Shown here one piece after another: positions 35,149 through 44,297 of a stretch of 64,000 nucleotides of DNA. A program made the position numbers and the translations under genes. The stretch comes from Pseudomonadota bacterium (GTDB lineage Bacteria > Pseudomonadota > Alphaproteobacteria > Acetobacterales > Acetobacteraceae). The notes beneath the pieces were generated by a model. That model searched no databases, had not been told where the DNA came from, and saw only the letters and a list, made by a program, of their open reading frames with translations. How positions within the stretch are numbered: the stretch's first letter is position 1; each line of letters opens with the position of its first letter. Location of the stretch: contig JAKBAD010000001.1 of NCBI GenBank assembly GCA_021809435.1, positions 186,001-250,000 on the forward strand, read 5' to 3'.

Positions 35149-36913
35149 ATTTGAGCTTGCTCACCCCCGCCGGCACGATGCTCTCGCGGCCCAGGAAATA
35201 GCTGGTGGTCATGGGGTCAAAAGTGAGGCCGGGAAGCTCAGCCAGGGCGCGCGGCACGTTGGGGCTTTCCATGAAGCCGAAATTGAGGGTGATCTGGTAG
35301 ATTTTCTCCGCCGCCTCGTGGATGAGGGCGCGCGCCTCGGGCGGGGCGGCGGGGATGTCGAGGGTGTTGACGCGCACGAACAGCACGCGCTCATGCAGCA
35401 CCTGGTTGTGCTTGAGGTTATGGAGCAGCGCGCCGGGAACGTAATCGAGATTGCCGGTGAGGAACACCGAGGTGCCACGGCAACGCAGCACGCGCGAATT
35501 GGGCAGGCGGGTGATGAAGGAGGAGAGCGGCAGGCTGTCTTGTGTCCAGCGGGCGTAAATGAGCGCGCGGCCGCGCTGCCAGGTGGTCATGACCACCGCC
35601 ACCAGCAGGCCAAGCCCCAGCGGCACCCAGCCGCCTTGGAGGAATTTGAGCAGGTTGGCGCCGAAAAACGCCAGATCGACCACCAGGAAGGCGCCAAACA
35701 CCAGGGCGGTGAGCGGCACCGACCAGGCGAACACACGGCGATAGACGAACATGGCCAGGATGTTGGTGCAGATGAAGGTGCCGGTGACCGCGATGCCATA
35801 GGCCCAGGCGAGGTTGTTGCTGGTTTGGAAGGTGAGCACCAGCAAGATGACGCCCGCCGCCAGCAGCCAGTTGATTTGGGGCACGTAGATCTGGCCTTCC
35901 TCGGTGGCGGAGGTGTGGCGGATTTCCATGCGCGGGAACAGGCCGAGCTGCACGCATTGGCGGGCCATGGAGTAGGCCCCCGAAATGACCGCCTGGCTGG
36001 CGATGATGGTGGCCATGGTGGACAGCACCACCAGCGGAATTTGCGCCCAGGCGGGGGCGATGATGAAGAACGGGTTGGCGGCGGCGGCCGGATTGGCCAG
36101 CACCAGCGCGCCTTGGCCGAAATAATTGAGCAACAGGGCGGGCAGGACGAACCAGCTCCAGGACAGGCGGATGGGTTTGCGGCCGAAATGGCTCATGTCG
36201 GCGTAGAGCGCCTCGGCGCCGGTGACGGTGAGCACCACCGCGCCCAGAATGATGAAGGCGGAGAGCTTGTGGCGGGCCATGAAGCTGAAGGCGAAATAGG
36301 GGTTGATGGCCGCGAAGATTTGCGGGTCCTTGAGGATTTGCGCGGTGCCGAGCAGGGCGATGCTGAGAAACCACACCACCATGACCGGGCCAAACGCCGC
36401 GCCGACGCGGGCGGTGCCGTGCTTCTGGGCCATGAACAGCACGGTGATGACCAGGATGGAGGCGGCCTCGACCAGGGTGTTGGAGAGGCTGGGCCAGACC
36501 ACTTGCAGGCCGGATATGGCGGAGAGCACGGAGATGGCCGGGGTGATCATGCCGTCGCCGAAAAACAGCCCGGCGCCGATGATGCCGAGCAGGCCGAGAA
36601 CCAGGCGCGTGCGCGGGGTGGCGGCGGCGCGCTGGGCCAGGGCGGTGAGGGCGAGGATGCCGCCTTCGCCTTTATTGTCGGCGCGCATGACGAAGGTGAC
36701 GTATTTGAGGGTGACGGTGATGATGAGCGCCCAGAACATCTGGGAGAGCAGGCCTAGCACGTCGGCGCGGGCGAGCTGGCTGGCGGGGAAATAGCCGAGG
36801 CAGGTTTGCAGGGCGTAAAGCGGGCTGGTGCCGATGTCGCCATAGACGACGCCGAGTACGCCGATGACGGCGGCAAGGCGCAGGGGTTTGGCGGCGGTGG
36901 AGGTGGGCTGCAT
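35036..36913 (-). CDS. kup: KUP-family potassium uptake protein
   Basis: A 625-residue K+ symporter of the inner membrane with about twelve membrane helices and a cytoplasmic C-terminal domain. The N-terminal signature is GVVYGDIGTSPLYALQTCLG; then YVTFVMRADNKGEGGILALT; FGDGMITPAISVLSA; and TGAEALYADMSHFGRKPI, all KUP hallmarks. The start at 36913 (MQPTSTAAKP) is chosen because it matches family length; the earlier frame start is a leader of unlikely composition. Single gene at the right edge of the AT-rich island. Confidence 0.96.
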   Translation of the reverse strand: MQPTSTAAKPLRLAAVIGVLGVVYGDIGTSPLYALQTCLGYFPASQLARADVLGLLSQMFWALIITVTLKYVTFVMRADNKGEGGILALTALAQRAAATPRTRLVLGLLGIIGAGLFFGDGMITPAISVLSAISGLQVVWPSLSNTLVEAASILVITVLFMAQKHGTARVGAAFGPVMVVWFLSIALLGTAQILKDPQIFAAINPYFAFSFMARHKLSAFIILGAVVLTVTGAEALYADMSHFGRKPIRLSWSWFVLPALLLNYFGQGALVLANPAAAANPFFIIAPAWAQIPLVVLSTMATIIASQAVISGAYSMARQCVQLGLFPRMEIRHTSATEEGQIYVPQINWLLAAGVILLVLTFQTSNNLAWAYGIAVTGTFICTNILAMFVYRRVFAWSVPLTALVFGAFLVVDLAFFGANLLKFLQGGWVPLGLGLLVAVVMTTWQRGRALIYARWTQDSLPLSSFITRLPNSRVLRCRGTSVFLTGNLDYVPGALLHNLKHNQVLHERVLFVRVNTLDIPAAPPEARALIHEAAEKIYQITLNFGFMESPNVPRALAELPGLTFDPMTTSYFLGRESIVPAGVSKLKFIRRWLFLYLARNAIPATEFFQIPADRVVELGVRIAI

Positions 36914-37070
36914 GGTGAAAGCGCTGTTCCGCACAAGAGGTTTGAGCCTTTGAGGGTAGGCGCGATGGGCCAAACCGCAAGCGCGGCGAGGACCGGCGGG
37001 GAGCGGTTTTATGGGGTTTTTATGCTGATATTGAAACGGTTTGGCCGGCCTGGCGAACCAACCCGCGAGT

Positions 37071-37126
37071 GTGATGGTTCAGAAATTCGCGATATTCCAT
37101 ATCGCGAATTTCTGAAGCTGAATCAC
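37071..37126. repeat. Long palindrome upstream of kup
   Basis: TTCAGAAATTCGCGATAT (37078-37095), TCC loop, and its exact inverse (37099-37116): an 18-bp perfect stem. GTGAT (37071-37075) and ATCAC (37122-37126) extend it past a small internal loop. It would form a very stable cruciform or RNA hairpin. Confidence 0.8.
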
Positions 37127-37146
37127 ACGATCTTTTTGATTTTGCA

Positions 37147-37195
37147 GGTGTCCACCATGATTCTGAAATCCTGTGGATTTCAGAAGCGGGACACC
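37147..37195. repeat. Second palindrome, related to the first
   Basis: The outer arms are GGTGTCC (37147-37153) and GGACACC (37189-37195). The inner arms are TTCTGAAATCC (37161-37171) and GGATTTCAGAA (37175-37185). It shares the TTCAGAAAT-type arm with the palindrome 20 bases to the left. The 350-base gap between kup and pqiC otherwise holds nothing I recognise. Confidence 0.75.
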
Positions 37196-37263
37196 AGGCT
37201 TGGCGGCGGGGCTTGGGTGGGGGCGCGCGAGGCTCACGAAAACGTGATAATTTTATGCGGGCT

Positions 37264-37851
37264 TTATGGGCCGGTCAGCAGGGGCAGGGCGGCATCGGCC
37301 GTTTGGGCCCAGAGTGTGCTCATGGCGGCGGCGAGGGCTTGCGGGCTGGTGGCGCCGGGCGCGCTGAGGGTGAGGGTTTTGAGCCGCCAGGCGGGGGATT
37401 GCGCCGGGGCGTTGGCCGGGCGGACGGCGAGCTGCACGGCGAGGTGCAGGGTGCCGGTGGCGTCGGGGGCGAAATCGAGCAGCTGGAGTTCGAGATAAAG
37501 GTCGGGCGGGGCGCCGATGGCGCCCATGGAAGCCAGGATCTGGGCGTTGGGCAGGCGCTGGCTGAGGTTTTCGACCATCACCTCCTGGAGCTGCTGGGCG
37601 ATGTCGCCCGCCCAGGCGGCGTTGTCGTAGACGTTGAGCGCGTTGCCGGGGCTGGGTTTGAGCAGGCCGGATTGGGACAGATAGCTGGGTACGCCGACCG
37701 CGCGCACGGCGATGCGGGCGGTGAGGGCGGGGTTGGACGCGCCCGGCTGGGGGGTGAGGCGGTAGGGCGTGGGCAGGGGGCTGGCGCAGGCGGCGAGCAG
37801 GGCGGCGGGCGCCAAGGCCAGCACGGCGCGGCGGGGCAGGGGGCTGGTCAT
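37264..37851 (-). CDS. pqiC: PqiC-type ABC transport auxiliary lipoprotein
   Basis: A 195-residue lipoprotein: signal peptide RRAVLALAPAALLAACASPL with the lipobox LLAAC. The mature part has YRLTPQPG, RAVGVPSYLSQSGLL, and NVYDNAAWAGDIAQQLQEVM, the PqiC/YmbA (DUF330) pattern. In E. coli PqiABC forms a lipid-transport bridge across the periplasm, with PqiC on the outer membrane. It overlaps the 3' end of pqiB by four bases. Confidence 0.9.
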   Translation of the reverse strand: MTSPLPRRAVLALAPAALLAACASPLPTPYRLTPQPGASNPALTARIAVRAVGVPSYLSQSGLLKPSPGNALNVYDNAAWAGDIAQQLQEVMVENLSQRLPNAQILASMGAIGAPPDLYLELQLLDFAPDATGTLHLAVQLAVRPANAPAQSPAWRLKTLTLSAPGATSPQALAAAMSTLWAQTADAALPLLTGP

Positions 37852-39443
37852 GGGCTGCTTCTCCCGAACAGGAAGGCTTGCGGGTTGTTGTTGAGCTGGT
37901 CGGACAGTGCCTTGACGGAGGTGAGGGCGGCGCTGGTCTGGCGCAATATGTCGTCGAGCTGGTGTTGGAAGTCGCTGTCCTGGCCGAAGTTGTTATTGAG
38001 GCCGGTGAGGGTTTGGTTGGCGCTGGCGAGGGTGGCGGCGAGGTTTTGGATGGTTTGTTGCATGGGTTTGCCGCCCAGCGTGGCGTTGGAGGTGGCCAGC
38101 AGCTTGTTGAGATTATCGCCGATTTGCGCGTAGGGCAGGCGGTCGAGCTTGGCGGAGATATCGGTGGCGTTGGCGATGATCTGGTCGAGCCCGGCGGGTT
38201 GCGAGGGCATGACCAGGGCGCCGGTCTCGGTGCTGGTGGTGGCCTTGGCGGCGTTGGGGGCCATGACCAGGGCGATTTCCTTCTGGCCGGTGACCAGACT
38301 TTCGGAGGCCAGCTCGGCGCGCAGGCCCTTGGCGACCAGGGTGGTGAGGTCGCTGTCGATTTGGGCGGTGGAGGGCAGGTGGGCCTCGGGCAGGACGCGC
38401 CCGGGCTGGAGGTTCATGGCCACGCGCACGCGCACCAGCCCGGCGGCGGGGTCGACCTGGAGGCCGACGGAGGTGACATCGCCCACCTGCATGCCGTTGA
38501 TGACCACGGGCGAGCCGGGGGTGAGGCCCGATACATCGCCGGTGAGGTAGGTGATGACCGGCACCTGGGTGTGGTAGCTGGCCGATTGCGCGGCCTGGGC
38601 GGAGGGATAGAGGGGGAAGATGCTGTTGGTGGGGCTGGCTGGTTCGGTGGCGGCTGAATCGGGCAGGCTGAAGGTGATGCCGCCCGCCACCAGCGCCGCC
38701 ACGGATTGCAGCTCGAGGTGCAGCACCCCACCCTGAACGCCCAGCGAGACGCCGGAGATGTTGTAAAACCGCGTGTCGGGGCGGACCAGATCATCGAACG
38801 GGGCACGGATGAAGACGTTGATTTTGACCGGGCCCAGGCCATCGCCGATATCGTAGCCCAGCACTTCGCCGGCCAGCACGTCGCGGAAATAAATGGGGGA
38901 GCCGGAATTGAGCGAGCCGACCGATTGGGCGGTGAGCACGTAGGTGCGGCCTGGTTCGTCGGAGCGTACGCCGGGGGGTTGCTCGAGGCCGGAGAAATCA
39001 CGCTGATAATGGCCGCCGGGGGGGCCGGGATCGACGGCGATATAGGCGCCCGAGACCAGGGTCTCGATGCCCGAGGTGTCGGCGAGGTTGAAGCGCGGGC
39101 GCTCGACCCAGAAGCGCGCGTGGGAGGTGAGGAAGCGCGCGCCGGTGGCGTTCATGCGCACTTTCACGATGACGTGGGAATTATCCGGGCTGAGGCCGAT
39201 GCTCTCGACCGTGCCCAGCGCCACGGCCTTGTATTTGATTTGGGTTTGGCCGGCTTGCAGGCCGTCGGCGGTGGTGAAGGTGAGGGTAAGCAGGGGGCCC
39301 TGCTCGATGATGGTGCGGTAGCCGAGATAGCCGGCGATGACCGCGGCGATGAGGGGGATGAGCCAGACCAGCTGAAAGCGCGGGCGGCGGATGACCGCCT
39401 TGGGGGGGGCGGGCGGTGCGGGCGGGGTTTGGCTGGCGCTCAT
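37848..39443 (-). CDS. pqiB: PqiB-type MCE-domain protein
   Basis: A 531-residue membrane-anchored MCE protein. One N-terminal helix (FQLVWLIPLIAAVIAGYLGY), then repeated MCE domains: LTFTTADGLQAGQTQIKYK; an internal one with SPIYFRDVLAGEVLGYDIGD; and a third with LTPGSPVVINGMQVGDVTSV. The C-terminal coiled-coil region runs from about residue 430. MCE barrels of this kind form lipid-conducting tubes in the periplasm. The true start is 39443 (MSASQTPP). The open frame runs 448 codons further upstream, but that part is antisense-like shadow over pqiA. ATGA overlap with pqiA. Confidence 0.93.
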   Translation of the reverse strand: MSASQTPPAPPAPPKAVIRRPRFQLVWLIPLIAAVIAGYLGYRTIIEQGPLLTLTFTTADGLQAGQTQIKYKAVALGTVESIGLSPDNSHVIVKVRMNATGARFLTSHARFWVERPRFNLADTSGIETLVSGAYIAVDPGPPGGHYQRDFSGLEQPPGVRSDEPGRTYVLTAQSVGSLNSGSPIYFRDVLAGEVLGYDIGDGLGPVKINVFIRAPFDDLVRPDTRFYNISGVSLGVQGGVLHLELQSVAALVAGGITFSLPDSAATEPASPTNSIFPLYPSAQAAQSASYHTQVPVITYLTGDVSGLTPGSPVVINGMQVGDVTSVGLQVDPAAGLVRVRVAMNLQPGRVLPEAHLPSTAQIDSDLTTLVAKGLRAELASESLVTGQKEIALVMAPNAAKATTSTETGALVMPSQPAGLDQIIANATDISAKLDRLPYAQIGDNLNKLLATSNATLGGKPMQQTIQNLAATLASANQTLTGLNNNFGQDSDFQHQLDDILRQTSAALTSVKALSDQLNNNPQAFLFGRSSP

Positions 39444-40711
39444 GGCGTGTCGTCTTTCCGGGCGGCGTCCCACATCAGGCGGGGGTCGAATTCTGAGACC
39501 GCGAACATGGTGAGCACCACCACGGCGGCGAAGCAGAGCGCGCCCAGCTCGGCGCGGACAGAGGCGAATTGCCCGAAACGCAGCAGCGCGACAAGGATGG
39601 AGACCATGAACACATCGATCATCGACCAGCGGCCGATGAGGTCGAGGATGCGCCAGGCGCGGGTGCGGAGCAGCAGGGCCTCGGTGTGGCCTTGCTGGGT
39701 GGCGGTGAGGATGTAGCCCATGGTCAGCAGTTTCATGAGCGGGATGGTGATGGAGGCGAAAAACACCAGCAGCGCCAGCGGCCAGAGCCCGACTTCGGCC
39801 AGCTCTATGATGCCGTGCATGATGGTGAAATCCTGCGTGCGGGCGAGCTTGGTGACCGCCATGAAGGGGTAGATGTTGGCGGGAATGTAGAGAAACGCCG
39901 CCGCCAGGGTGAGCGACCAGCCGCGCGAGAGGGCGTGCGCGCGGCGCGGGTGCAAAATGGTGGTACAGCGGGGGCAGCGATCGCCCGGGAGGGCGGTGAA
40001 CAGGCCGTGGCAGCGATGGCAGGAGATGGCGCCGGCCTCGGGGGCGGTGGGGCCGGGCGTGCTGGAATCGAGGCTTGACCAGATGGCTTCGTGGTCGAGG
40101 CTGCCATCGGCCGCGGCGCCGGCCAGCATGCAGCCGATGAGGGCGTAGAGGGCGGTATCGAGATGGACGAGGGCGGTGGCGGTGAGGCGGGTGTAGGCAA
40201 CCAGAAAGCCCAGCAAATAGACATCGAGCATGGCCCAGGGGCTGAGCGGCTCGTACCAGCGGAACAGCGCGCGCAGCCAGGGCTTGGGCAACAGCTCGAG
40301 GCCCGAGAGGGTGATGATGAGAATGCCCAGCTTGGCGGCGGGGAAAATGAGCGTGACCGCGAACACCAGCGCCGCCACCGCGCCAAAACCCTGGGCGATC
40401 AGCTCGGCGGGGCCGGTGGTGAGGCGGGCCAGGGAAAAGCGGCCATAGGCTTCGATTTCGAGAAAAGGGGCGAGCACGGCGAACAGGTAGAACAGCAGCG
40501 CCGCGACCGCGCAGGCGAGCGGGAAGGAGTGATGGCGGCGCTGCATGGGCCACAGAGCCTGGGCGCAGCGTGGACAGTCGGCCACGAAGCCGGGGCGGCG
40601 GGTGGGCAGGTGTGAGACCAGCCCGCAATGCGCGCATTCCCGCCAGGCGCTGAGCGGCTGGGGGGTGAAGCTCTCGGGCGGGACGGGCGGGCTGGCCATG
40701 GCGCTTTGCAT
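39440..40711 (-). CDS. pqiA: PqiA-type integral membrane protein
   Basis: A 423-residue inner-membrane protein made of two similar halves. Each half starts with a rubredoxin-like CxxC pair: CAHCGLVSHLPTRRPGF with DCPRC, and CHRCHGLFTALPGDRCPRC. Four helices follow each, including the YIPANIYPFMAV motif in the second half. It is the probable membrane partner of PqiB/PqiC. The start is unsure: ATG at 40711 is taken, with TTG at 40738 and ATG at 40699 possible; none has a good ribosome site. Confidence 0.92.
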   Translation of the reverse strand: MQSAMASPPVPPESFTPQPLSAWRECAHCGLVSHLPTRRPGFVADCPRCAQALWPMQRRHHSFPLACAVAALLFYLFAVLAPFLEIEAYGRFSLARLTTGPAELIAQGFGAVAALVFAVTLIFPAAKLGILIITLSGLELLPKPWLRALFRWYEPLSPWAMLDVYLLGFLVAYTRLTATALVHLDTALYALIGCMLAGAAADGSLDHEAIWSSLDSSTPGPTAPEAGAISCHRCHGLFTALPGDRCPRCTTILHPRRAHALSRGWSLTLAAAFLYIPANIYPFMAVTKLARTQDFTIMHGIIELAEVGLWPLALLVFFASITIPLMKLLTMGYILTATQQGHTEALLLRTRAWRILDLIGRWSMIDVFMVSILVALLRFGQFASVRAELGALCFAAVVVLTMFAVSEFDPRLMWDAARKDDTP

Positions 40712-40922
40712 GATGGGCTTGATGCGGGCCGGGGGCAAGGGAAGCCGGCGCGGGTGGCGGGCCTGACAAGGTGTTATTACAAAGCAATATTTACGATATG
40801 AATATTGTTTTAATGGCGTTGCCCGGGGGCGCGGGTTAGGCTTGGCGGTTACTCCTTGTGCAAGGGCGAAACCTCGTCCGCCATGGGCGGCCAGGCAGGG
40901 GGCATTTGGAGCGGAGCGGCGT
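40712..40922. other. Divergent promoter region, pqi operon and orphan gene
   Basis: About 210 bases holding an AT-rich patch with a CAATATT (40785-40791) / AATATTG (40801-40807) inverted repeat, a possible operator or promoter core. No other feature seen. Confidence 0.4.
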
Positions 40923-41507
40923 ATGAGCAGGGAGGCTTATGAGGTCATCACCCGCGGGCTGCGGGGGGATGCGGTTGGGTTTCTCAGCCGCCATGTGGTG
41001 ATGATGGGGGTGCGCGGGAATGACGGCGCGGCCAACAGCCAGGTGCGCGGATTTGAGTTCGAGATGGCCTATCCGACCCGCAGCGGCGGGGCGGTGTTCA
41101 AGCCCACGCGCGAGGAGCTGGGCGGGGCCGAGGCGCCGGTGTTTTTTTATTATCTGCCGTGGGGCACGGGCACATATATGCGGCTCGACCCGCAGGACGG
41201 GCCGGATTTCATGATCACGGCGACGGTGAAGGGCTGTGCGGTGGGCTATGAGCGCGCCGCCGATGGCGCGGTGCGCGTTGGGCATTATGATTTGTGCACC
41301 GCCGGGCGGGGGACGAAGCCCGAAGGGACGCGGGCCGGGCGCGGTGGGGTTTATGCCGATGAGGATGGCGTGGCGCTGATTTATGGCGTGCGCGCCAACC
41401 GGCGCTGGGCGATTTATGCGCAGCCGGTGACGGCGGTGCAGACGATTGACCAGCCCAACGGCCAGGTGCGGCTGGATGCCGAGATCGGGGCGGTGAAGCC
41501 GTTTTGA
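40923..41507 (+). CDS. Orphan soluble protein, unknown function
   Basis: A 194-residue protein. It contains RHVVMMGVRGNDGAANSQVR, FKPTREELGG, VFFYYLPWGTGTYMRL, and an NRRWAIYAQPVTAV tail. Strand-rich, no signal peptide or membrane segment, no family recognised. The start at 40923 (MSREAYEVITR) is preceded by GGAGCGG; an earlier in-frame ATG at 40842 gives an unlikely basic leader. It is upstream of, and in the same direction as, the HlyD/ABC export operon, 92 bases away, so a role linked to export is possible but not shown. Confidence 0.6.
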   Translation: MSREAYEVITRGLRGDAVGFLSRHVVMMGVRGNDGAANSQVRGFEFEMAYPTRSGGAVFKPTREELGGAEAPVFFYYLPWGTGTYMRLDPQDGPDFMITATVKGCAVGYERAADGAVRVGHYDLCTAGRGTKPEGTRAGRGGVYADEDGVALIYGVRANRRWAIYAQPVTAVQTIDQPNGQVRLDAEIGAVKPF

Positions 41508-41599
41508 GGGCCGGCCCTGAGCTGGGGTGGGCTGAGATGTTGACGGGGATCAATGCGCCGCGCCAGGGTACCGTATAGGACAAGCCCAGGAGGCGGGAC

Positions 41600-42583
41600 A
41601 TGGCGGTGAGCGTGAAGGGTAGGCTGGCGCTGGGCGGGGCGGTTCTGGTGGCGCTGGGGCTGGGCTGGTGGTGGTATCAGAGCCGGCTTGAGGCGCGCGA
41701 GCTTTATGGCGATGTCGAGATCCGGGAGGTTGATCTGGCCTTCAACGCCGAGGGGCGGGTGGCCAGCATGCCCGAGCAGGAGGGCGACAAGGTGAAGGCG
41801 GGGCAGCTGATTGCCACGCTCGATGACGGTACCTATGCCAGCGCGCTGGCCCTGGCGCGGGCGCAGCAGGGGGAAGCCAAGGCGAAGCTGGATTTGCTGC
41901 TGGCGGGGTCGCGGTTTGAGGAGATCGACAAAGCGCGGGCCGAGCTGGAATCGGCGCAGGCGCAGCTGGAAAACGCGCAGATTTCTTATAAGCGTCAGGC
42001 CGGGCTGGCCGGCAAGGGCGCCACGCCGCAACAGGCGCTCGATGATGCCAAGGCGGCGCTTGATACCGCGCAGGCGGCGGTGAACGGCGCCAAGGCGCAG
42101 CTGACCGAGCTGGTGAACGGGCCGCGCCCCGAGGAGATTGCCGCCGCCAGGGCGGCTTATGCGCAGGCGAGCGCGCAGGTGGCGCTGGCCCAGACCGAGG
42201 AGAACAACACCAGGCTTTATGCGCCGGTGGACGGGGTGATTATGACCCGCGTGGTGGAGCCGGGGACGGTGGTGTTGCCCTCCTCGGTGATTTACGCGCT
42301 GGCCAATACCTCGGAGACATGGGTGCGGGCCTTTGTGCCCGAGACCATGCTGGGCGATGTGGCGCCGGGAACCAAGGTGACCATTACCGAGGATACGCCG
42401 GGCTCGAAGACCTATCATGGGGTGATTGGGTATGTCTCGCCCGAGGCGGAGTTTACGCCCAAGACCGTGGAGACGCCGGATTTGCGGACCCAGCTGGTCT
42501 ACCGGTTCAGGGTGCGGGTGACGGATGCCGATGATGGCTTGCGCCAGGGCATGCCGGTGACCATTACCCTGCCGGGGCTGTGA
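41600..42583 (+). CDS. HlyD-family periplasmic adaptor (YbhG-like)
   Basis: A 327-residue membrane-fusion protein. The N-terminal anchor helix is LGGAVLVALGLGWWWYQSRL. Then comes the lipoyl half ADLAFNAEGRV-type region (VDLAFNAEGRVASMPEQEGD), a long alpha-hairpin coiled coil rich in AQAQLENAQ-type repeats, and the second lipoyl half YAPVDGVIMTRVVEPGTVV. The C-terminal barrel has SPEAEFTPKTVETPDLRTQL, typical of the YbhG group. It is followed by a GTG-started ABC gene four bases later, so the genes act as one export system. Confidence 0.92.
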   Translation: MAVSVKGRLALGGAVLVALGLGWWWYQSRLEARELYGDVEIREVDLAFNAEGRVASMPEQEGDKVKAGQLIATLDDGTYASALALARAQQGEAKAKLDLLLAGSRFEEIDKARAELESAQAQLENAQISYKRQAGLAGKGATPQQALDDAKAALDTAQAAVNGAKAQLTELVNGPRPEEIAAARAAYAQASAQVALAQTEENNTRLYAPVDGVIMTRVVEPGTVVLPSSVIYALANTSETWVRAFVPETMLGDVAPGTKVTITEDTPGSKTYHGVIGYVSPEAEFTPKTVETPDLRTQLVYRFRVRVTDADDGLRQGMPVTITLPGL

Positions 42584-42587
42584 GCCG

Positions 42588-44297
42588 GTGAGCGGGCTGC
42601 TCGCGCGCCTGGAGGGGCTTGGCTATGAGTTCGCGGATGGGACGACGGCGCTTGACGGGCTGAGCGCGGAGATACGGCCCGGCGTGATTACCGGCGTGGT
42701 GGGGCCCGATGCGGCGGGCAAAACCACCTTGCTGCGGCTGCTGGCCGGGCTGTTGCGCCCCACGCGCGGGCGGGTGGAGGTGCTGGGTGGCGCGCCCGAG
42801 GCCGCGCATGCCGCCACCGGCTATATGCCCCAGCGCTTCGGGCTTTATGAGGATTTGACGGTGGGGGAAAATCTCGCGCTGTTCGCGGATTTGCATAACC
42901 TGACCGGCGCGGTGCGCGATGAGCGGGTGGCGATGCTGCTTGAGTTCACCACGCTCAAACCCTTTACGGGGCGCAATGCGGGCAAGCTCTCGGGGGGGAT
43001 GAAGCAGAAGCTGGGCTTGGCTTGCGCGCTGCTCTCGAAGCCGAAAATTCTGCTGCTCGATGAGCCGAGCGTGGGGGTGGACCCGGCATCGAGGCGCGAG
43101 CTTTGGCGGATTGTCGAGCGGATGATGGCGGGTGGCGATATGGGGGTGGTGTGGGCGACCTCTTACCTCGACGAGGCGGAGCGCTGCGCCCATGTGCTGC
43201 TGCTGCATGAGGGGAAATTGCTGGCCGAGAGCGCGCCGGGGGCGTTTTTGGCGCCGCTCGCCGGGCGGGTGTTTCGGCTGGATGTGGCAGCCACCGAGCG
43301 GCGCCACGCGGTGGGGCGGGCCAAGGCGCAAGGCGGTGTGCTCGACGCGCTGGTGGAAGGCGATGCGCTGCGGCTGGTGATGGCGCCGGGCGCGCCCGTC
43401 CCCGAGGCCGCGCTGCTGGGCGGGGCGAATTTGCGCGCCGCGCCGCCGCGATTCGAGGATGGGTTTGTGGCCGCGCTGCTGCAAAAAGCCCCCGAGCTTG
43501 CGGTGGGCGAGCTGGCGCCCGAGCCACGGCGGGGGGCGCGCGCGGCGGATGGACCGGCGATTGAGGTGGTTGGACTGACGCGGCGCTTTGGCGCGTTTGT
43601 GGCCGTTGATGATGTCAGTTTTGCCATTCAGAGGGGCGAGATTTTTGGTCTGCTGGGGCCGAATGGGGCGGGTAAATCGACCATTTTTCGCATGTTATGC
43701 GGGTTGTTGCGGCCAAGCGCGGGGCTGGCGCGGGTGGCGGGGCGGGATTTGCTGCGCGCGGCCAGCCAGGCGCGCGCCAGGCTTGGCTATATGGCGCAGA
43801 AATTCTCGCTGTATGGGGAGTTGAGCGTGCGGCGGAATTTGGAGTTTTTTGCCGGCGCCTATGGCTTGCGGGGCGCCGCGCGGGCGGCGGCGATTGCCCG
43901 GGCGCTGCGGAATTTTGAGCTTGAAAGCATGACGGGGACGGCGGCCGGCGCGTTGCCGCTGGGGGTGAAGCAGCGGCTCTCGCTGGCTTGCGCGCTGCTG
44001 CATGAGCCAGATATTTTGTTTCTTGATGAGCCGACCTCGGGCGTTGATCCGCTGACGCGCCGGGCCTTTTGGACGCGCATTGGGGCGCTGGCCGATGCCG
44101 GGGTGACGGTGCTGGTGACCTCGCATTTCATGGATGAGGCGGAATATTGCGACCGGCTGGCGATTGTGAATGCCGGCCAGGTGGTGGTGGTGGACACGCC
44201 CGCCGCGCTGCGCGCGCGGGTGAAAACGGCGGATAAGCCCGAGCCGACGCTGGAGGATGCCTTCATTGCCCTCACCCGGCGGGAGGGCGCGCCATGA
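42588..44297 (+). CDS. ABC transporter with two ATPase domains (YbhF-like)
   Basis: A 569-residue fusion of two nucleotide-binding domains. Domain 1: Walker A GPDAAGKTT, signature LSGGMKQKL, Walker B ILLLDEPSVGVDP. Domain 2 (from about residue 325): Walker A GPNGAGKST, a degenerate signature LPLGVKQRL, Walker B ILFLDEPTSGVDP and switch TSHFMDEAEYCDR. This asymmetry is typical of YbhF-type proteins. The start is GTG at 42588. An ATGA overlap links it to the first permease. Confidence 0.94.
   Translation: MSGLLARLEGLGYEFADGTTALDGLSAEIRPGVITGVVGPDAAGKTTLLRLLAGLLRPTRGRVEVLGGAPEAAHAATGYMPQRFGLYEDLTVGENLALFADLHNLTGAVRDERVAMLLEFTTLKPFTGRNAGKLSGGMKQKLGLACALLSKPKILLLDEPSVGVDPASRRELWRIVERMMAGGDMGVVWATSYLDEAERCAHVLLLHEGKLLAESAPGAFLAPLAGRVFRLDVAATERRHAVGRAKAQGGVLDALVEGDALRLVMAPGAPVPEAALLGGANLRAAPPRFEDGFVAALLQKAPELAVGELAPEPRRGARAADGPAIEVVGLTRRFGAFVAVDDVSFAIQRGEIFGLLGPNGAGKSTIFRMLCGLLRPSAGLARVAGRDLLRAASQARARLGYMAQKFSLYGELSVRRNLEFFAGAYGLRGAARAAAIARALRNFELESMTGTAAGALPLGVKQRLSLACALLHEPDILFLDEPTSGVDPLTRRAFWTRIGALADAGVTVLVTSHFMDEAEYCDRLAIVNAGQVVVVDTPAALRARVKTADKPEPTLEDAFIALTRREGAP

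Noticed and set aside
39444-40787. 448-codon upstream extension of the pqiB frame
   Set aside because: It overlaps the well-supported pqiA on the same strand in another frame and is proline/arginine/histidine-rich noise.
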